Part shown: positions 1-11,400 of the stretch, piece after piece | Numbering within the stretch: position 1 is the stretch's first letter | Layout of the letters: each line of letters opens with the position of its first letter | Assembly: GCA_013398955.1 (NCBI GenBank) | Contig: VWPU01006131.1 | Location: forward strand, 231,861-295,860 | Source: Callaeas wilsoni | Taxonomy: Eukaryota; Chordata; Aves; Passeriformes; Callaeidae | Direction: 5' to 3' | Length of the DNA: 64,000 nt | The notes under the pieces: generated by a model | The model's input: only the letters and a program-made list of their open reading frames with translations | What the model was told of the DNA's origin: nothing | Database searches by the model: none | Translations under genes and position numbers: made by a program

Positions 1-2799
1 CTTGTCATCTTGCTGCCCCTTTTTTTTCTTTAGGAATTTTGGGGGAAATGTGTATGCTCAGCTGTTTGTTTCTTTCCAGAAGCAGAGTAACTCCCCTAAG
101 GTATCCCCATTTCCTTCCTCTTTCTTGGTCTTCAAAACCTGGCCAGACAGCCAACCTCCAAGTACACAGATTCACCTGGCATGGGCCAGTATATCATTCG
201 CCAATGACAGTTGTCAGTAAATACTCATATAAACCCAATTATTTTTCCTCTAAACCATCTGAAAGTCCTATGACTTATTCATCAGACTAAAATTTCATGT
301 ATATTTCATTATTTCTGCCATGAGAAAAAAAAATTGCTGTCATAATTCCTTTAATTCCCAGTGAAGATCATTAGTAAGTCAGTGAAACTTATGAAAAATT
401 ACCTGCTAATAAAATCATTTGTCTGTCCAGGCTGTCAGCTCTTTCTGCCTAGATAAAAAGAGATTTCTGTGTCTGTCTCCTCACAAAAGAAGTTTGGTTC
501 ATCTCCTATCATAAAGCACAAGGTAAAACCACTACAGTGTTGAGAATAAAAACCAGTAGATCCAAAGGACTTACGACTGCAAATATTTTGACTGCCCTGT
601 GTATTGCTAAAAACAAAGCAATTTCTGAAAGTGTCAGTTCTTTTATTGTGTCATTATCAAAACTAGTATTTATTGACTGTCATAGGAGTATCTGTTATTC
701 TGCATGTTCTGTGCAACAGAACTGAACAGTTAAAAATAAATGTATGTGGATTATAGTCCTTGTAAAGTACTTCAAAGAGAATATTGAAACATCTATGATT
801 TGTACTATATTTTTTATGTTGTTGGCAGAATAATGGCACACATTCAGGCTCCCATGAGTTACACGCATCCCTAAACTCCACTGATATTCCTGTGTGTTCT
901 TTGGTGACAGAACTGTACAACAAATTGCTTGGTGGTAGAAATAAAGCAAGTTAGCCTTTCGTGTAAGTTTGAAGTGCCTGAGAAAAAACAAGACTGCAGC
1001 ACAAATGTTTGTTCAGCTCCCATGGTTTTCAAAAACATTGACCTAAAAATGAGGCGTTTGCACTGGAAACAGCAGCCAAACCCCACAACAGAACACAGCA
1101 TACGCAGCGGTCGGACTGCGCGCTGCCTTTTGCATAACTGCAGGCTGGGGAAGCCAACATCTGTGATGCAAGAGAGAGCCCTGGAAGCACACGTGGGTTT
1201 GGCATATTTTAGGAAGAGAGAGACATCTCGTGGACGAACTGTGAATTTGCCACTCACTCTTCTTTATCCTTAATAACACATGAAAAAAAGTTACACCTAT
1301 GTGCAACATAGTTATATACCAGATAAGAGAAGTTCTCCTGGTTCCATATTTTATTATTTCAAATGGATTTTAAAGTACTGTGTATTTGATATCAAGGGGA
1401 AAATAACAATGTGTCCAGAAAGAAAAGGAAAATGGGTTTTAGAATCCCATATGGATCCTTGGAAAGAAACACTAGGTCCATGCCCTGTCTGAATTACCTT
1501 GTCTCACGGCCAACATTACTGCAGAACATGAGGGGAACATTAATATTGAGTCTGGAGTCAACTAAGGAGCAACCATGAGAAGTTATTCTGCTGCACTGGC
1601 AATTCCTGCAGAATTTCCAGAGATTTACAATGAAAAAAAATGAACAGGCAAAGACACACGGACAACGAATTCAGAGTCATTGCTGATCAGTTGTGGATAT
1701 CAAGGACTTGCACCCATCAGGGCTTAACAGAATTAAGTTACTGCACTTTAAGGAGCCTCAAATTTCAAGCTATCAAGGGAGACAGTGAGGCACGTCAGCC
1801 TACCTATGTACCAGCTTGTTTCCTGAGGTGCACCAGTGTGCTCAATCATCCTCCACTGACACCACCTCATCTTCACTACAGCTGTTGCCTGGGAATCCTC
1901 CCTCTGCATTAAGATATTTGGTCAAGCATCTATATCACAGTGTGAAAAATCTCAGCTTTTGCTGTCAGTCCAGAAACTAAAGCACACAAAACAGCTGCAG
2001 CCAGCAAGTTATTGCATTTTCTTTGATGTTTAGGTTGATAACAATGTTTATTTATATTCCCTAAACCAAATTATTAGATAAAAACACAGTAAAACTAATG
2101 CAGTGGTATTCACACCACTCATCTGACCCAAATGAATCTGGATTGTAGATGAAACTGTCTGCAGTGAATTCAGAATATTATAGTGAGAATAATTTATTAA
2201 GTAACAGCTTATTTTTCCAAGGGCTTTCAAATTCATGTGCACTCTCAAGATTGCTTTGAAGTTCTCTGTCCCTCATCAAACTTCCAATCAGGCTTCATGG
2301 CCTTGATTTGTTGCAAAGTTTTTCAACAAGTTTCCAATATACATTATCGGCTCAGTGCATTGGATATCAGTAGTCTACTTGTGGTTCAAATCTCTCCAGC
2401 TCAGTCACCCACTGTTTCGATCTTTGCAGACACTGACACTTGTCAAAAGACTACTTAAAAAGTCACAAGTGTATTGGCTGCAGAAGACGGCTTTCTAGTA
2501 TCTCTTGCCACAAAATGACATGACAGAATTAAGGCAATTTGTGAGGGAGCAATCTCAAGGTGGTGGGCTGCAGCCTCTGAAAATTATATCCGTGTGTTGT
2601 CAGGGCAATCCCTACCCTGCCTGTATCAGCATCCTTGACAATTCTGCTCCTGGATACACCTACACCCAAGCAAGGGACTTTGGCCAGACCCAGGTTTTGA
2701 CCCAGACTCATGAAAATCCCATTTCTTACAGCCTTATATGCAAAATCAGACTGTGCTGGGGAACACAAATGAGACAATCTTTTTAAGAATCAGTCACGC
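1..2799. other. Unassigned non-coding DNA
   Basis: I recognise no gene or repeat here. Most of the stretch is AT-rich unique sequence. The subregion at about 870-1275 is unusual in being open on both strands (114 codons plus, 128 codons minus) and in holding a small cluster of CpGs near 1103-1121. Neither frame resembles a known protein, so it is left unassigned. Confidence 0.6.
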
Positions 2800-3005
2800 T
2801 ATGGCTAGGCACTGGTACAGGTTCCCCAGGGAAGTGGTCACACACCAAGTCTGACAAAGTTCAAGATGTGTTCGGACAATATCCTTGGACACATGGCGTG
2901 TCTCTTGGGGATGCTCCTGTACAAGGCCAGGAGCAGGATTCGATGATCCTTGTGCATCCCTTCCAACTCAGCATATTCTGTGTTCTGTGATTCTGTGATT
3001 CTGTG
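2800..3005 (+). mobile_element. CR1 LINE 3' end, 5'-truncated
   Basis: The stretch reads in CR1 sense orientation. It holds a diverged form of the 'one sequencing run before the tail' CR1 3' UTR (gttccccagggaagtggtca near 2821), then a 'ttcgatgatcctt' segment, then cttccaactcagcatattct, and it ends in consecutive ATTCTGTG octamers at about 2976-3004. Octamer tails are the hallmark of CR1 elements, which are usually 5'-truncated, as here. There is no coding capacity. The left edge is approximate because the sequence is diverged. Confidence 0.85.
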
Positions 3006-3041
3006 CAGACAGCGAGGGACAGTTCTTTGCAGGCACAAGCA

Positions 3042-3080
3042 ATATAGATCTATCTATATCTATATCTGTATCTATATTTC
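3042..3080 (+). repeat. (TATATC)n microsatellite
   Basis: Imperfect hexamer array of TATATC/TATCTA units, lying about 35 bp downstream of the CR1 octamer tail. Confidence 0.85.
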
Positions 3081-3785
3081 CCACAGGACACAGAGGGCAC
3101 TACCTACTACCAAAACTTCTTGCCTTCCACTTTAGCATACATCCAACCCTTCCAAAAGCCAAGATTCATATTTCTGCAGTGCTTGTTTTTCCTCCTACTA
3201 TAGAGCTCCCTATTCCTAATACTTCTTGCACAAATCTTCCTGGACCTTTCTAGTTGCTGTTCTTTATCAGTCAACAAAGAAAAATAAAGGTCTCATTCCT
3301 TATCCCTCTCCCTAAGGCTTCAGTCATTTTAGATCTGTTTAATAGTAACAGTCCTTACAGCAGTTTTGCTAACTGCAGTAATTGTCAGTTTGGGGTTCTT
3401 TTGCTAGAAGAATAGAAGTGTGAAGGACACTGTAGTGATGCCTGTGGCTTGCTTTCTTGCATAACCATTTATTATTTGCAGTGTATGATCTTTTTGATTA
3501 ACGATTTATTCTACTTGGCTTGTAAAAAGTTGCAGCAGTTTCCAGATTTCATTCTCTATGTGCCATTAAATGTCATGCTGGCTTTCCATTTCTGCGCCTG
3601 ATAATGATGGATTATTGTAGCAAAGCCTCATAGTGAATTAATGCATTGGCCATATTGGCTTGTAATTCTTAACAGGCCTGTAAATGGAACAATCTTGGGT
3701 TTCAAGACTTTATGAGTGACAGGATATTTTTAAACATCATGTAGTCTATGAGATAGTATGTATGTGATTTTTAATAAACCCATTA
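3081..3785. other. Unassigned DNA with an enhancer-like AT-rich block
   Basis: No gene or repeat is recognised. From about 3440 to 3760 the sequence is complex, not low-complexity, and has several homeodomain-like cores (for example attaac, gaattaatgcattgg, tgtaattctta). That composition is typical of conserved vertebrate non-coding elements, but conservation cannot be seen from a single sequence, so this is only a guess. Confidence 0.3.
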
Positions 3786-3860
3786 TACTGGACTCAACAT
3801 TTTCCTGATGTGTCCCTTCCAACTCAGCATATTCTATAATTCTACAATCCTGATTCTGAA
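3786..3860 (+). mobile_element. CR1 LINE 3' stub
   Basis: A very short CR1 3' end in sense orientation: 'ctggactcaacat', then 'tgtcccttccaactcagca', then decayed octamers (attctata, attctaca). The stretch 3813-3835 is identical over 23 bp to 2957-2979 in the CR1 copy 0.85 kb upstream, so both come from the same or closely related subfamilies. The tail octamers differ from that copy (attctata, not attctgtg). Confidence 0.8.
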
Positions 3861-6800
3861 TAGTCAATTCCTTCACTTCTCTCTGGGAACATACAATAAA
3901 AACTCATGTTTGGAAGATTTCAGAGTCAGTCCTCAATAGCAGAGGAACTGTTGATTTTGGTGATCAAGAAGGATATTTGGCATTGCACAGAATTGAGAGC
4001 AGTAAGCAAGCAGATCTCTTTCCTCAAAGTGCTGTCAGATCTCATCCAGGTGCAACAGAAGTTCAGACATCTGAAATCCACAGTCCTTACCACCTATGAA
4101 CAGTGACAGCCTCAAAACATTTTTCTGCAAGGAAGTACATTAATCTCTCTGTATGGCTGTGACCCCAGTCTTTCACTCAGGTCTCTACATTGGACTCTCT
4201 GGTGTGCTGTGCACAGCTCAGCACACCGGCTACAGCACCAAGCAGTTGGGTTAGGCATTCTCAATGCTTTCTGATTTTAATCCATTTCCCACACAAGCCT
4301 CTTTGTCCAAGTGTCCTTTTAGAGAGCAGGTAGACTGCTAACTACATTTAAACTCAGAGTTTTGATTTCCCACGAGCTCCCTCATAAACACTCACTGTAC
4401 CTATGGGAGCCATCAGTCACTAGGTCTGGCAGACCAGGACAGGAGGAGGCCCACTAAGAGACATGGGCTGTACAGGATGGTGGCTGGTTTTGCACCTACA
4501 GGCAGGTGACACTCCAGAGGCACTGCTGCAATTTCTGTCACCCACCCAGCAGCAGCAGGAACAGCAATGCTGTTAGACCCTCCTGTCTCCTTGGCAGGAG
4601 TGGCTGGCCCCAGCCCCTCATCCTTGTTAAACTCAGGAGTCTGAAGCCAGCTTCATTCTACCCATAGGCAAGCCGTGACTCATTATGTATAATTGAAACC
4701 ATTCTAAGAACTATAGAGTTGCCATGAGAAGTAGTCTGAAATATTTTACCAGTCACACTGAATGCACTTTTTTGAAGTGGTCCACCCAGTAATTTTGCAA
4801 TGGCGTATGCTCTAACCAAGCTGATTCTTGGGGACAGGTTGTTCTCAAGGCTTGGCTCATTAATTTAATTTCATAGAAAAAAAAGGCATATCACATATCA
4901 TAGAAAGAGAAAATCGCTTTCAAATCTACTTTTGAACCTATTGCTTAACTAAGGAAATATTTTGTGGGAAAGTATTTTTTGAGACCTAGCACTTTCCCTC
5001 TAGGCCCAGCAAAATCCCATCAGAGCTGATGTCACTCCGAATTGATAAAGTGCATGTTCAGTCATGCAGTTAGAGACCCATCACTGAAGCCTTCCTATCG
5101 CTGGGAAAATCTCTGCACCATCTTCTTTAATCCTGCTCATTGGAGTGAAATCTGCTTTCCAGGGAGCACTTCATTTCTAATGGCTCTTTTTTGCTTGGCA
5201 TTAGATGCAAAGGATTAAGAACAAGGGAGACCATGAAGGAATACTGCCCAAATCCTGCTCTGGCCAAGCACAATCTGAGAATTTGACAGGTTTTCTGGTA
5301 CACGTTAACTACTCCTATTCATTGCAAACCCAGAGAAACTGAAATACGAGTCTTCTACTTTTGAAATGCTCTCAGGGGACAGTGAAAAACAGTGTCCATA
5401 TCTGTGTGTCAGTCAGTGCCTCTCTATAATGCCTCTCCAACATCAGAATCAATGCTGCAGAACCACACTTATGCAACAGCCCAGATGTGGGCTCACGTTT
5501 CCCCACCTACTGTGCCACAGGCAATCTTGAATTTCAGGCACAATGTATCAAGAGCTTATTTCTGAAGTTGAAAAGTCTTAGTTATTTTTTATAACTTAAC
5601 ATCCCCTTGGAGCAGGAGTTTCTGGATACCCTTGACAAAATCTAAATAAAACCATGTGATGAAATACAGAAGAACGAAAGTGATAGGAAAAAAAAAAAAG
5701 ATTACCACAACTTTGAATTTGAGACAGAGAAACAACGCCAGACAATACTTAATACATCACCAGGAGTAGGAAATAAGAAGATATTTCTTTATATATTTGA
5801 CATGTTTCCATATATATTTATCTCTATGTTATACATAAAAGGATCCAAGATGTCCAAGTCATGGAAGAACCAAGCATACAGCAGTTACAAAAACATGCAT
5901 GGAGAATCATATTGCAGAGTTGTATTTGTTTCTACACTGTGCTCCCCAGTGCTCCAGGCTTTTGACTGCGTTCTAGTTCAGTTGAATACTATATCCACAA
6001 GCAGCCAAAGCAAATAAATCAAGCTGGGCCCAGGCTGCCTGTACAGAACCATCTGGAAGTCTCTTGAAGGTGCTCCCTTGTGGTCCTTTTCTGCTCTGGC
6101 TGTGTGCCAGGATATAAACGTTTACTGGGCAGATCACGTGCACTTCACGACACGGCACCTGAGTGCATACCTCCTGCAGACCACACCTGACCCTGCACAA
6201 AGCCAATTTATGTTTCCTCATCTGCAGAAAATTGAGCCGAAGATTGGATAAACTGTCTATTAGTAATCATATCTGAACTGTATGACAAAATGCAATTACA
6301 TCTTCTCAATTGATAGCCACCAGAGGCAGAGATGGAGCTATTTAGGGGGTTTAGGTTTCAAAAATGTTGGTACTTGCTAATAACAATTTTATTGCTTACT
6401 TTCCCATGCTTGCCTCTGTCAACACGAAAGTCAAAAAATAACCTTGAACTCCTGGTAGCCTGTCTATTTCAAGGATATTGAATATAAAGAAGCACATACT
6501 AAATCTCAGATGTAATGTAGCTCTAGCCCAGGTCCTAATCTTCGAAAGAATCAAATAGTTTTGAGATGAGACATGCCACTTTCTAACTGAGCATGAAACT
6601 GCAGGTTTGAGTCCTTGATAAAATGTGACTATCCAGGTGTGTCAACATTTCCCCTCTGCCTGAGGCAGGACCTATCACTTTGCAGTATCACAGCTGCCTG
6701 GCTCACTTGCCTAGACAATAATATGTGTCATATCTGATTTAGTTGACATTCACAGTCAGGTTTCTGCTTCACTGCTTTGGACAGGCAACAGGATACCTTT

Positions 6801-7535
6801 GAATAGAAATTATGACCTGTAGTAATACATCTTTGCAGTTATTTGGCAATTTTAGTACACAGTGTCAACAAATCTCTGTAGTGTACAGGACAGAAAAAAT
6901 AATTTCTTGTTTTCTCAAAGTTTTAACTACATGAAATGAATCTTTCATGAGAGTTTCTAAGGTATCTCTCACCATGGTGTGTCAGTATAATTTAGGAATT
7001 ATAACACAGAAATGAACTAAACTAAAATCATCTCACAAACTGACAACTAATGCCTTCATATTGGCAACACCAGGACCATCAGACATGTCAGACATTTAAT
7101 ATTATCACCAGAACAGTCTTGACCAAGTTTGCTAGAAACATCGCAAACTCTCCATCCTGCCATCTGGAGTTTCTCAAATAAAAAACCAGACCTAAGCATG
7201 CAATAATTAAATAGGATGAATTTATATCTCAAATATGGGAGTCAAATCTGGGTGTATTTTAGCAGTTTTCTTTAAACGAGGCACTGGTATTTATGTGCAT
7301 ACCATGAAAGACTTGCTCCCTCTATCCATTATAGAAAGAATGATGTCCATAGGATATTAGGAACTCTGACCATTACAGAAACCTGTTAAATAATCCTATT
7401 TACCAAATGATAAAGAAGATGGCAAAGACTTTCAATTTCTTTTTCAGGTGAACACAAATCTGGGAGCCCAGAATACTGAGATAAGATTGATCTCAAGATG
7501 CCTCAGAGCACTTGGTTTAGAAATTTTATTTATCC
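3861..7535. other. Unassigned non-coding DNA
   Basis: No gene or transposon is recognised. Small items seen are a (CAG)4 run at 4547-4558, a moderately GC-rich block at about 4400-4650 without a convincing reading frame, and an A12 tract at 5688-5699. The open frames are short (82 codons or less) and look like noise. Confidence 0.6.
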
Positions 7536-8480
7536 TAGAATGGTATGGATTGGAAAGGACCTTAAGGAGTGCCTAGCTCCAACTCTCCTGCCATGGGCAG
7601 GGACACCTTCCACTAGACCAGGTTGCTCAAAGCCCCATCCAGTCTGGTCTTGAACACTGACAGGGATGGAGTATCCACTGCTTCTCTGGGTAACTTCTTC
7701 CAGTGACTCATCACTCTCAAGGTAAAGAATTTTTTCTTAATATCTAATGTAAACCTACTTTCTTTCAGTGTGAAGACGTTATTCCTTGTCTTAATACTAC
7801 ATGTCCCTTAAGAAAGTCCCTCTTCATCTTCCTTGTAGGCCTCTTTAGGTACAGGAAGGTGCTCAAAGGTGTCCTCAGAACCTTCTCTTCTCCAGGCTGA
7901 ACAGTCCCCACTTTCTCAGCTTGTCCTCACAGGAGAGGTGCTCCAGCCCTCTGATTGTCTTCAGGGCTTCCTCTAGACTCACTCCAACAGGTCCATGTCC
8001 TTCTTGTGCTGGGGACCCCATAGCTGAGCACAGCACTGCAGGTGGAGTCTCACAAGGGCAGAGTAGAGAAGAGAATCCCCTCCCCTGACCTGCTGCTCAC
8101 GCTGCTTTTGATGCAGCCCAGGACAAGTTTGGCTGTCTGGACTGCAGGAGCACACTGCCAGCTCAGGTTGTTCTTCTAATCTGCCAACACTCCCAGTCCT
8201 TCTCCTCAAGGCTGCTTTCAATCCATGCTCCACCCCGCCTGTATTTGTACTTGGGGTTGCCCCAACCCAGGTGCAGGATCTTGCGCGTGGCCTTTTTGAA
8301 CTTCACGAAGTTTGCACAGGCTCACCTCTCAGGTGGTGGTGGCTTGGTGTCGATGGCAAGCTTGCTGAGGGTGCACTGGATCCCACGGTCCATGCCAGCC
8401 ACAAAGATGTTGAACAGTGCCAGTCCCAATACCAACTCCTGAGAGCAGCACTTGTCACTATCTCTACTTGGAAATTTAGT
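7536..8480 (-). mobile_element. CR1 LINE fragment, about 0.94 kb, 3' end at left
   Basis: The plus strand shows the reverse complement of CR1. It starts with the remnant of a reversed octamer tail (cctagaatgg), then ggattggaaaggacctt, then the very typical 'ctgccatgggcagggacacc' and 'ctccaggctgaacagtcccc' segments, and runs on through 'gatgcagcccagga' to 'gatgttgaacagtgccagtc'. The copy therefore comprises the 3' UTR and the end of the reverse-transcriptase ORF, read on the minus strand and truncated at its 5' end near 8480. Around 8325-8335 some 60-70 bp of the usual sequence seem to be missing, compared with my memory of the consensus. The reading frame is broken and the copy is dead. Open frames reported inside it (for example 7979-8233 minus, 8245-8442 plus) are by-products of the repeat. 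Confidence 0.95.
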
Positions 8481-11400
8481 AGCTTCTATCTTGGTTTTAA
8501 TGTTAAGTGAACAAAACAGTCTGAGGAGAAAGGACTGGAATGAAGGTCTCTTTGGGATAAACCTGATGCCGCTGGCAACATTTCAGCATGACTTAAGCAA
8601 GACAATATTTAAGATGCTCATTTGAATTTAGATTCTATCTGCATAATTAAACTTCTAAAGGTTGAACAAAGAACAGAAGACAAGCCTTCCTCCTCTGGGG
8701 TGTGCACCACTAGGTCAGTGTATTAGCATCAGGCACAACCCGGCATTTTAAAAACAGTGAGTCATTCATTTAAATCCAGATCCCTGATTTAGACCTCAAA
8801 GTGCAGGAAATGCATTGGACTTACCAATGAAAGTCTCATTGAGATACCTAATCCATAGTCCAGGGGACAGACGGACAACCTCTTTCCTGTCTGTTGGTCA
8901 GTTAGGTATCTGCCCACCAACTGAATCCGCTGAGACTGTTTCAGACAATAATTTCCCAGCTGTGACATCAACATAGATGCTTAGTTGGCACTGGACAATT
9001 CTGCTACGAAAGTGGGACAGATACAATTCAGGGAGATCTTAGTTAAGCCAACAAACACTAGCAGAAAAAAAAAGTAAAGCTGCTTGGCCAGTCCTATACA
9101 GATCTTAATGCTAAGGTTCCTTCAACCAGAAGTCACAGTTAGGCCCCTGGAACACATTTCTCAAACTTACTGTCAAGATACATGTGGCCTTTTTTATTCT
9201 CCCCATACTTCTGCTCAGCATCCAAACTTGGATGCAGATGTGTTTTCATTATGTTGGACTCCTTTTCATTTGCTTTCCAACCTTTGTCTTCTTTTCTGCA
9301 TTGGGTTCAGCCAAAATCCACCATAAGTTACAGTGTTATCAGCTGGGGAAAAGTTGTGTGGTGTAAATGTGTTGATGGCTCTGGTGAGTGTATCACATTA
9401 CAAATCAATTTGCTTCACTCATGGAGTTGAAAAATTATAGCATCAAGTCTAAAAACACTACTGTCAAGCACATCCTTGAGAGGCACGTAAATTTCCTATG
9501 CACTTTCACAACGTTCTTAGTCACAAAATTGTTTCAAACAATGGTAAGTACATTTTGCATCTTACATGGCACTTCAGTAAGATGCTAATTATTTGTCACA
9601 AACTCAGTCTTCAGACTTTTGTGCCATTTTTTGGTCACAACTGCAAACCTGATCACAGTCCACCAGCAGCAGGGCTGTGGCAGAGAATGTCACTGCAGTA
9701 AATTCATTATTTTTTATTTTCCTTCAGTCTCTGTAAGGTACTTACCTATCATCTTCCACTGTAATCAATACACTGTCTACAAAAGCAAGGAACTCTGCTT
9801 TGGGATCATCTTTTTTGTTTTATTACTTTGTATTTCTTCACAGTGCCTAAATTTGCTCTTGGTTGTATTCTAGGTCCTTCTCATTTTCCCACATTCTACC
9901 CAAGTTTCAGTGTCAGAAACAAATGCATACAGTGCTTTTTCTGTTTCTTTGAATTTAAGCACATTGTGAACAAAAATACTCATACTGTGCCTTAGAAAAT
10001 TTTGTACCTGGCATTTATAGCTGGCTTCTTCTACAAATTTCAGTGGCACCTAGGGCTGCTGAGGCTGCAGAACCAGGAAAGGGCAACATGCATTTAGCCT
10101 GGTTTGGCTACAGTGTTAAGTAGGAGAGCTAAACAAGCTATTTAGGATAGCTGCCACTACACTTGACACTAATTCATGGAACATGAAGGCAATTACCTTT
10201 GCTAAAACTGTGCCTTTGTTTCCTTACCACCATGCTGTAAAGGAACATGAACCTTCTGAAATACCAACAATGAAAGTTTCTAAGTCTCTCCTTGCACCCC
10301 CATGGTAAATGGGGGACAGGGAATTATTACAGCAGATTTCCAATGAATTGTTTTACCAAAATCTCTTACGTGCTTTAGAAATTCTCTTTCCACCATGGAC
10401 AATATGACAAACTGACTGAAGTTTACTTCTCCTTGTTCCTATTTCTCTGCCAAATGTAAGCTGTGTGATATGCACTAAGGACGTCTGAGAAATGCTTAGC
10501 AGTATTATCATATGTTTGCATGACCCCTTAGAAAAAACAGAAATATATTTTATAACGTAGTCCTTTACAATTTCAGCATATTCTTCAGAGAAAATACACA
10601 TCAGCATGTTCGTTCATTTCACTTATTTTATTCCTACACCATTTAACACAGTTAAAAGCACCACTGGTTTATGCAGCAACTCCATTAGGATATATATACA
10701 AACTTATCCCTAGTGTTTCCCCACAACATAGGTGGTGAAACAGCCCTAACAAAATTTTGTTCGCTTTCCAGCTATGTCTATAAAAGTTCTCTGCAGGCAG
10801 GATTAACAGAACCGACTCAAGTTCTCCCACTTAAATCTGCCCTTCATGCTTTGGCATACATTTGCAATTTGGGTCTGGGTTTGTCAGACAAAGAGGTTGT
10901 ACATATTCTGGCCCTTTATGTGAGCCTGGTGTGCCTGGACTGAAAATCACATGGGAAATTAGGGTCTATATTCTTATGAAGAAATTGTGAAATTATGGGC
11001 AAAGTTTTTCTCCCATCCTGTCTTGTCAGTTTATCTGGTATAACCAAATGAAGAAGAACTGCAAAAAGAAGCCTGTATAACTTTCCAAATGAGGGGAAAA
11101 AAATCTCAAAGTCCAGGATGAATTTGGAACATTCAAGCAAACCAGGCATAAGCTGAAAGGAAGGCTATAGAATGATTTATACTGTCACAATGTTGCTGCA
11201 GAGGACAAAGAAAGCACGTCCCAGCAGCTGGCATTGTGAAGAAATGAGGTCACACATTTCTCCTCGTATTCTCATGGACTCTGGGAAGGGACTTTCCTAA
11301 GAGTCCATGTCAAACAGGAGATCCCAGGCAGGTCACAGAGCCTGAAATGGAAGCTTAGCAGCATGCCTGCACTTTCAGAAATCAGGGTAAAAGCACAGCC

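Noticed and set aside
2383..2400. tRNA B-box-like ggttcaaatctc
   Set aside because: No A box at the right distance and no cloverleaf could be built around it.
7979..8442. Open frames on both strands at 8 kb
   Set aside because: They lie wholly inside the CR1 copy and derive from its decayed 3' region.
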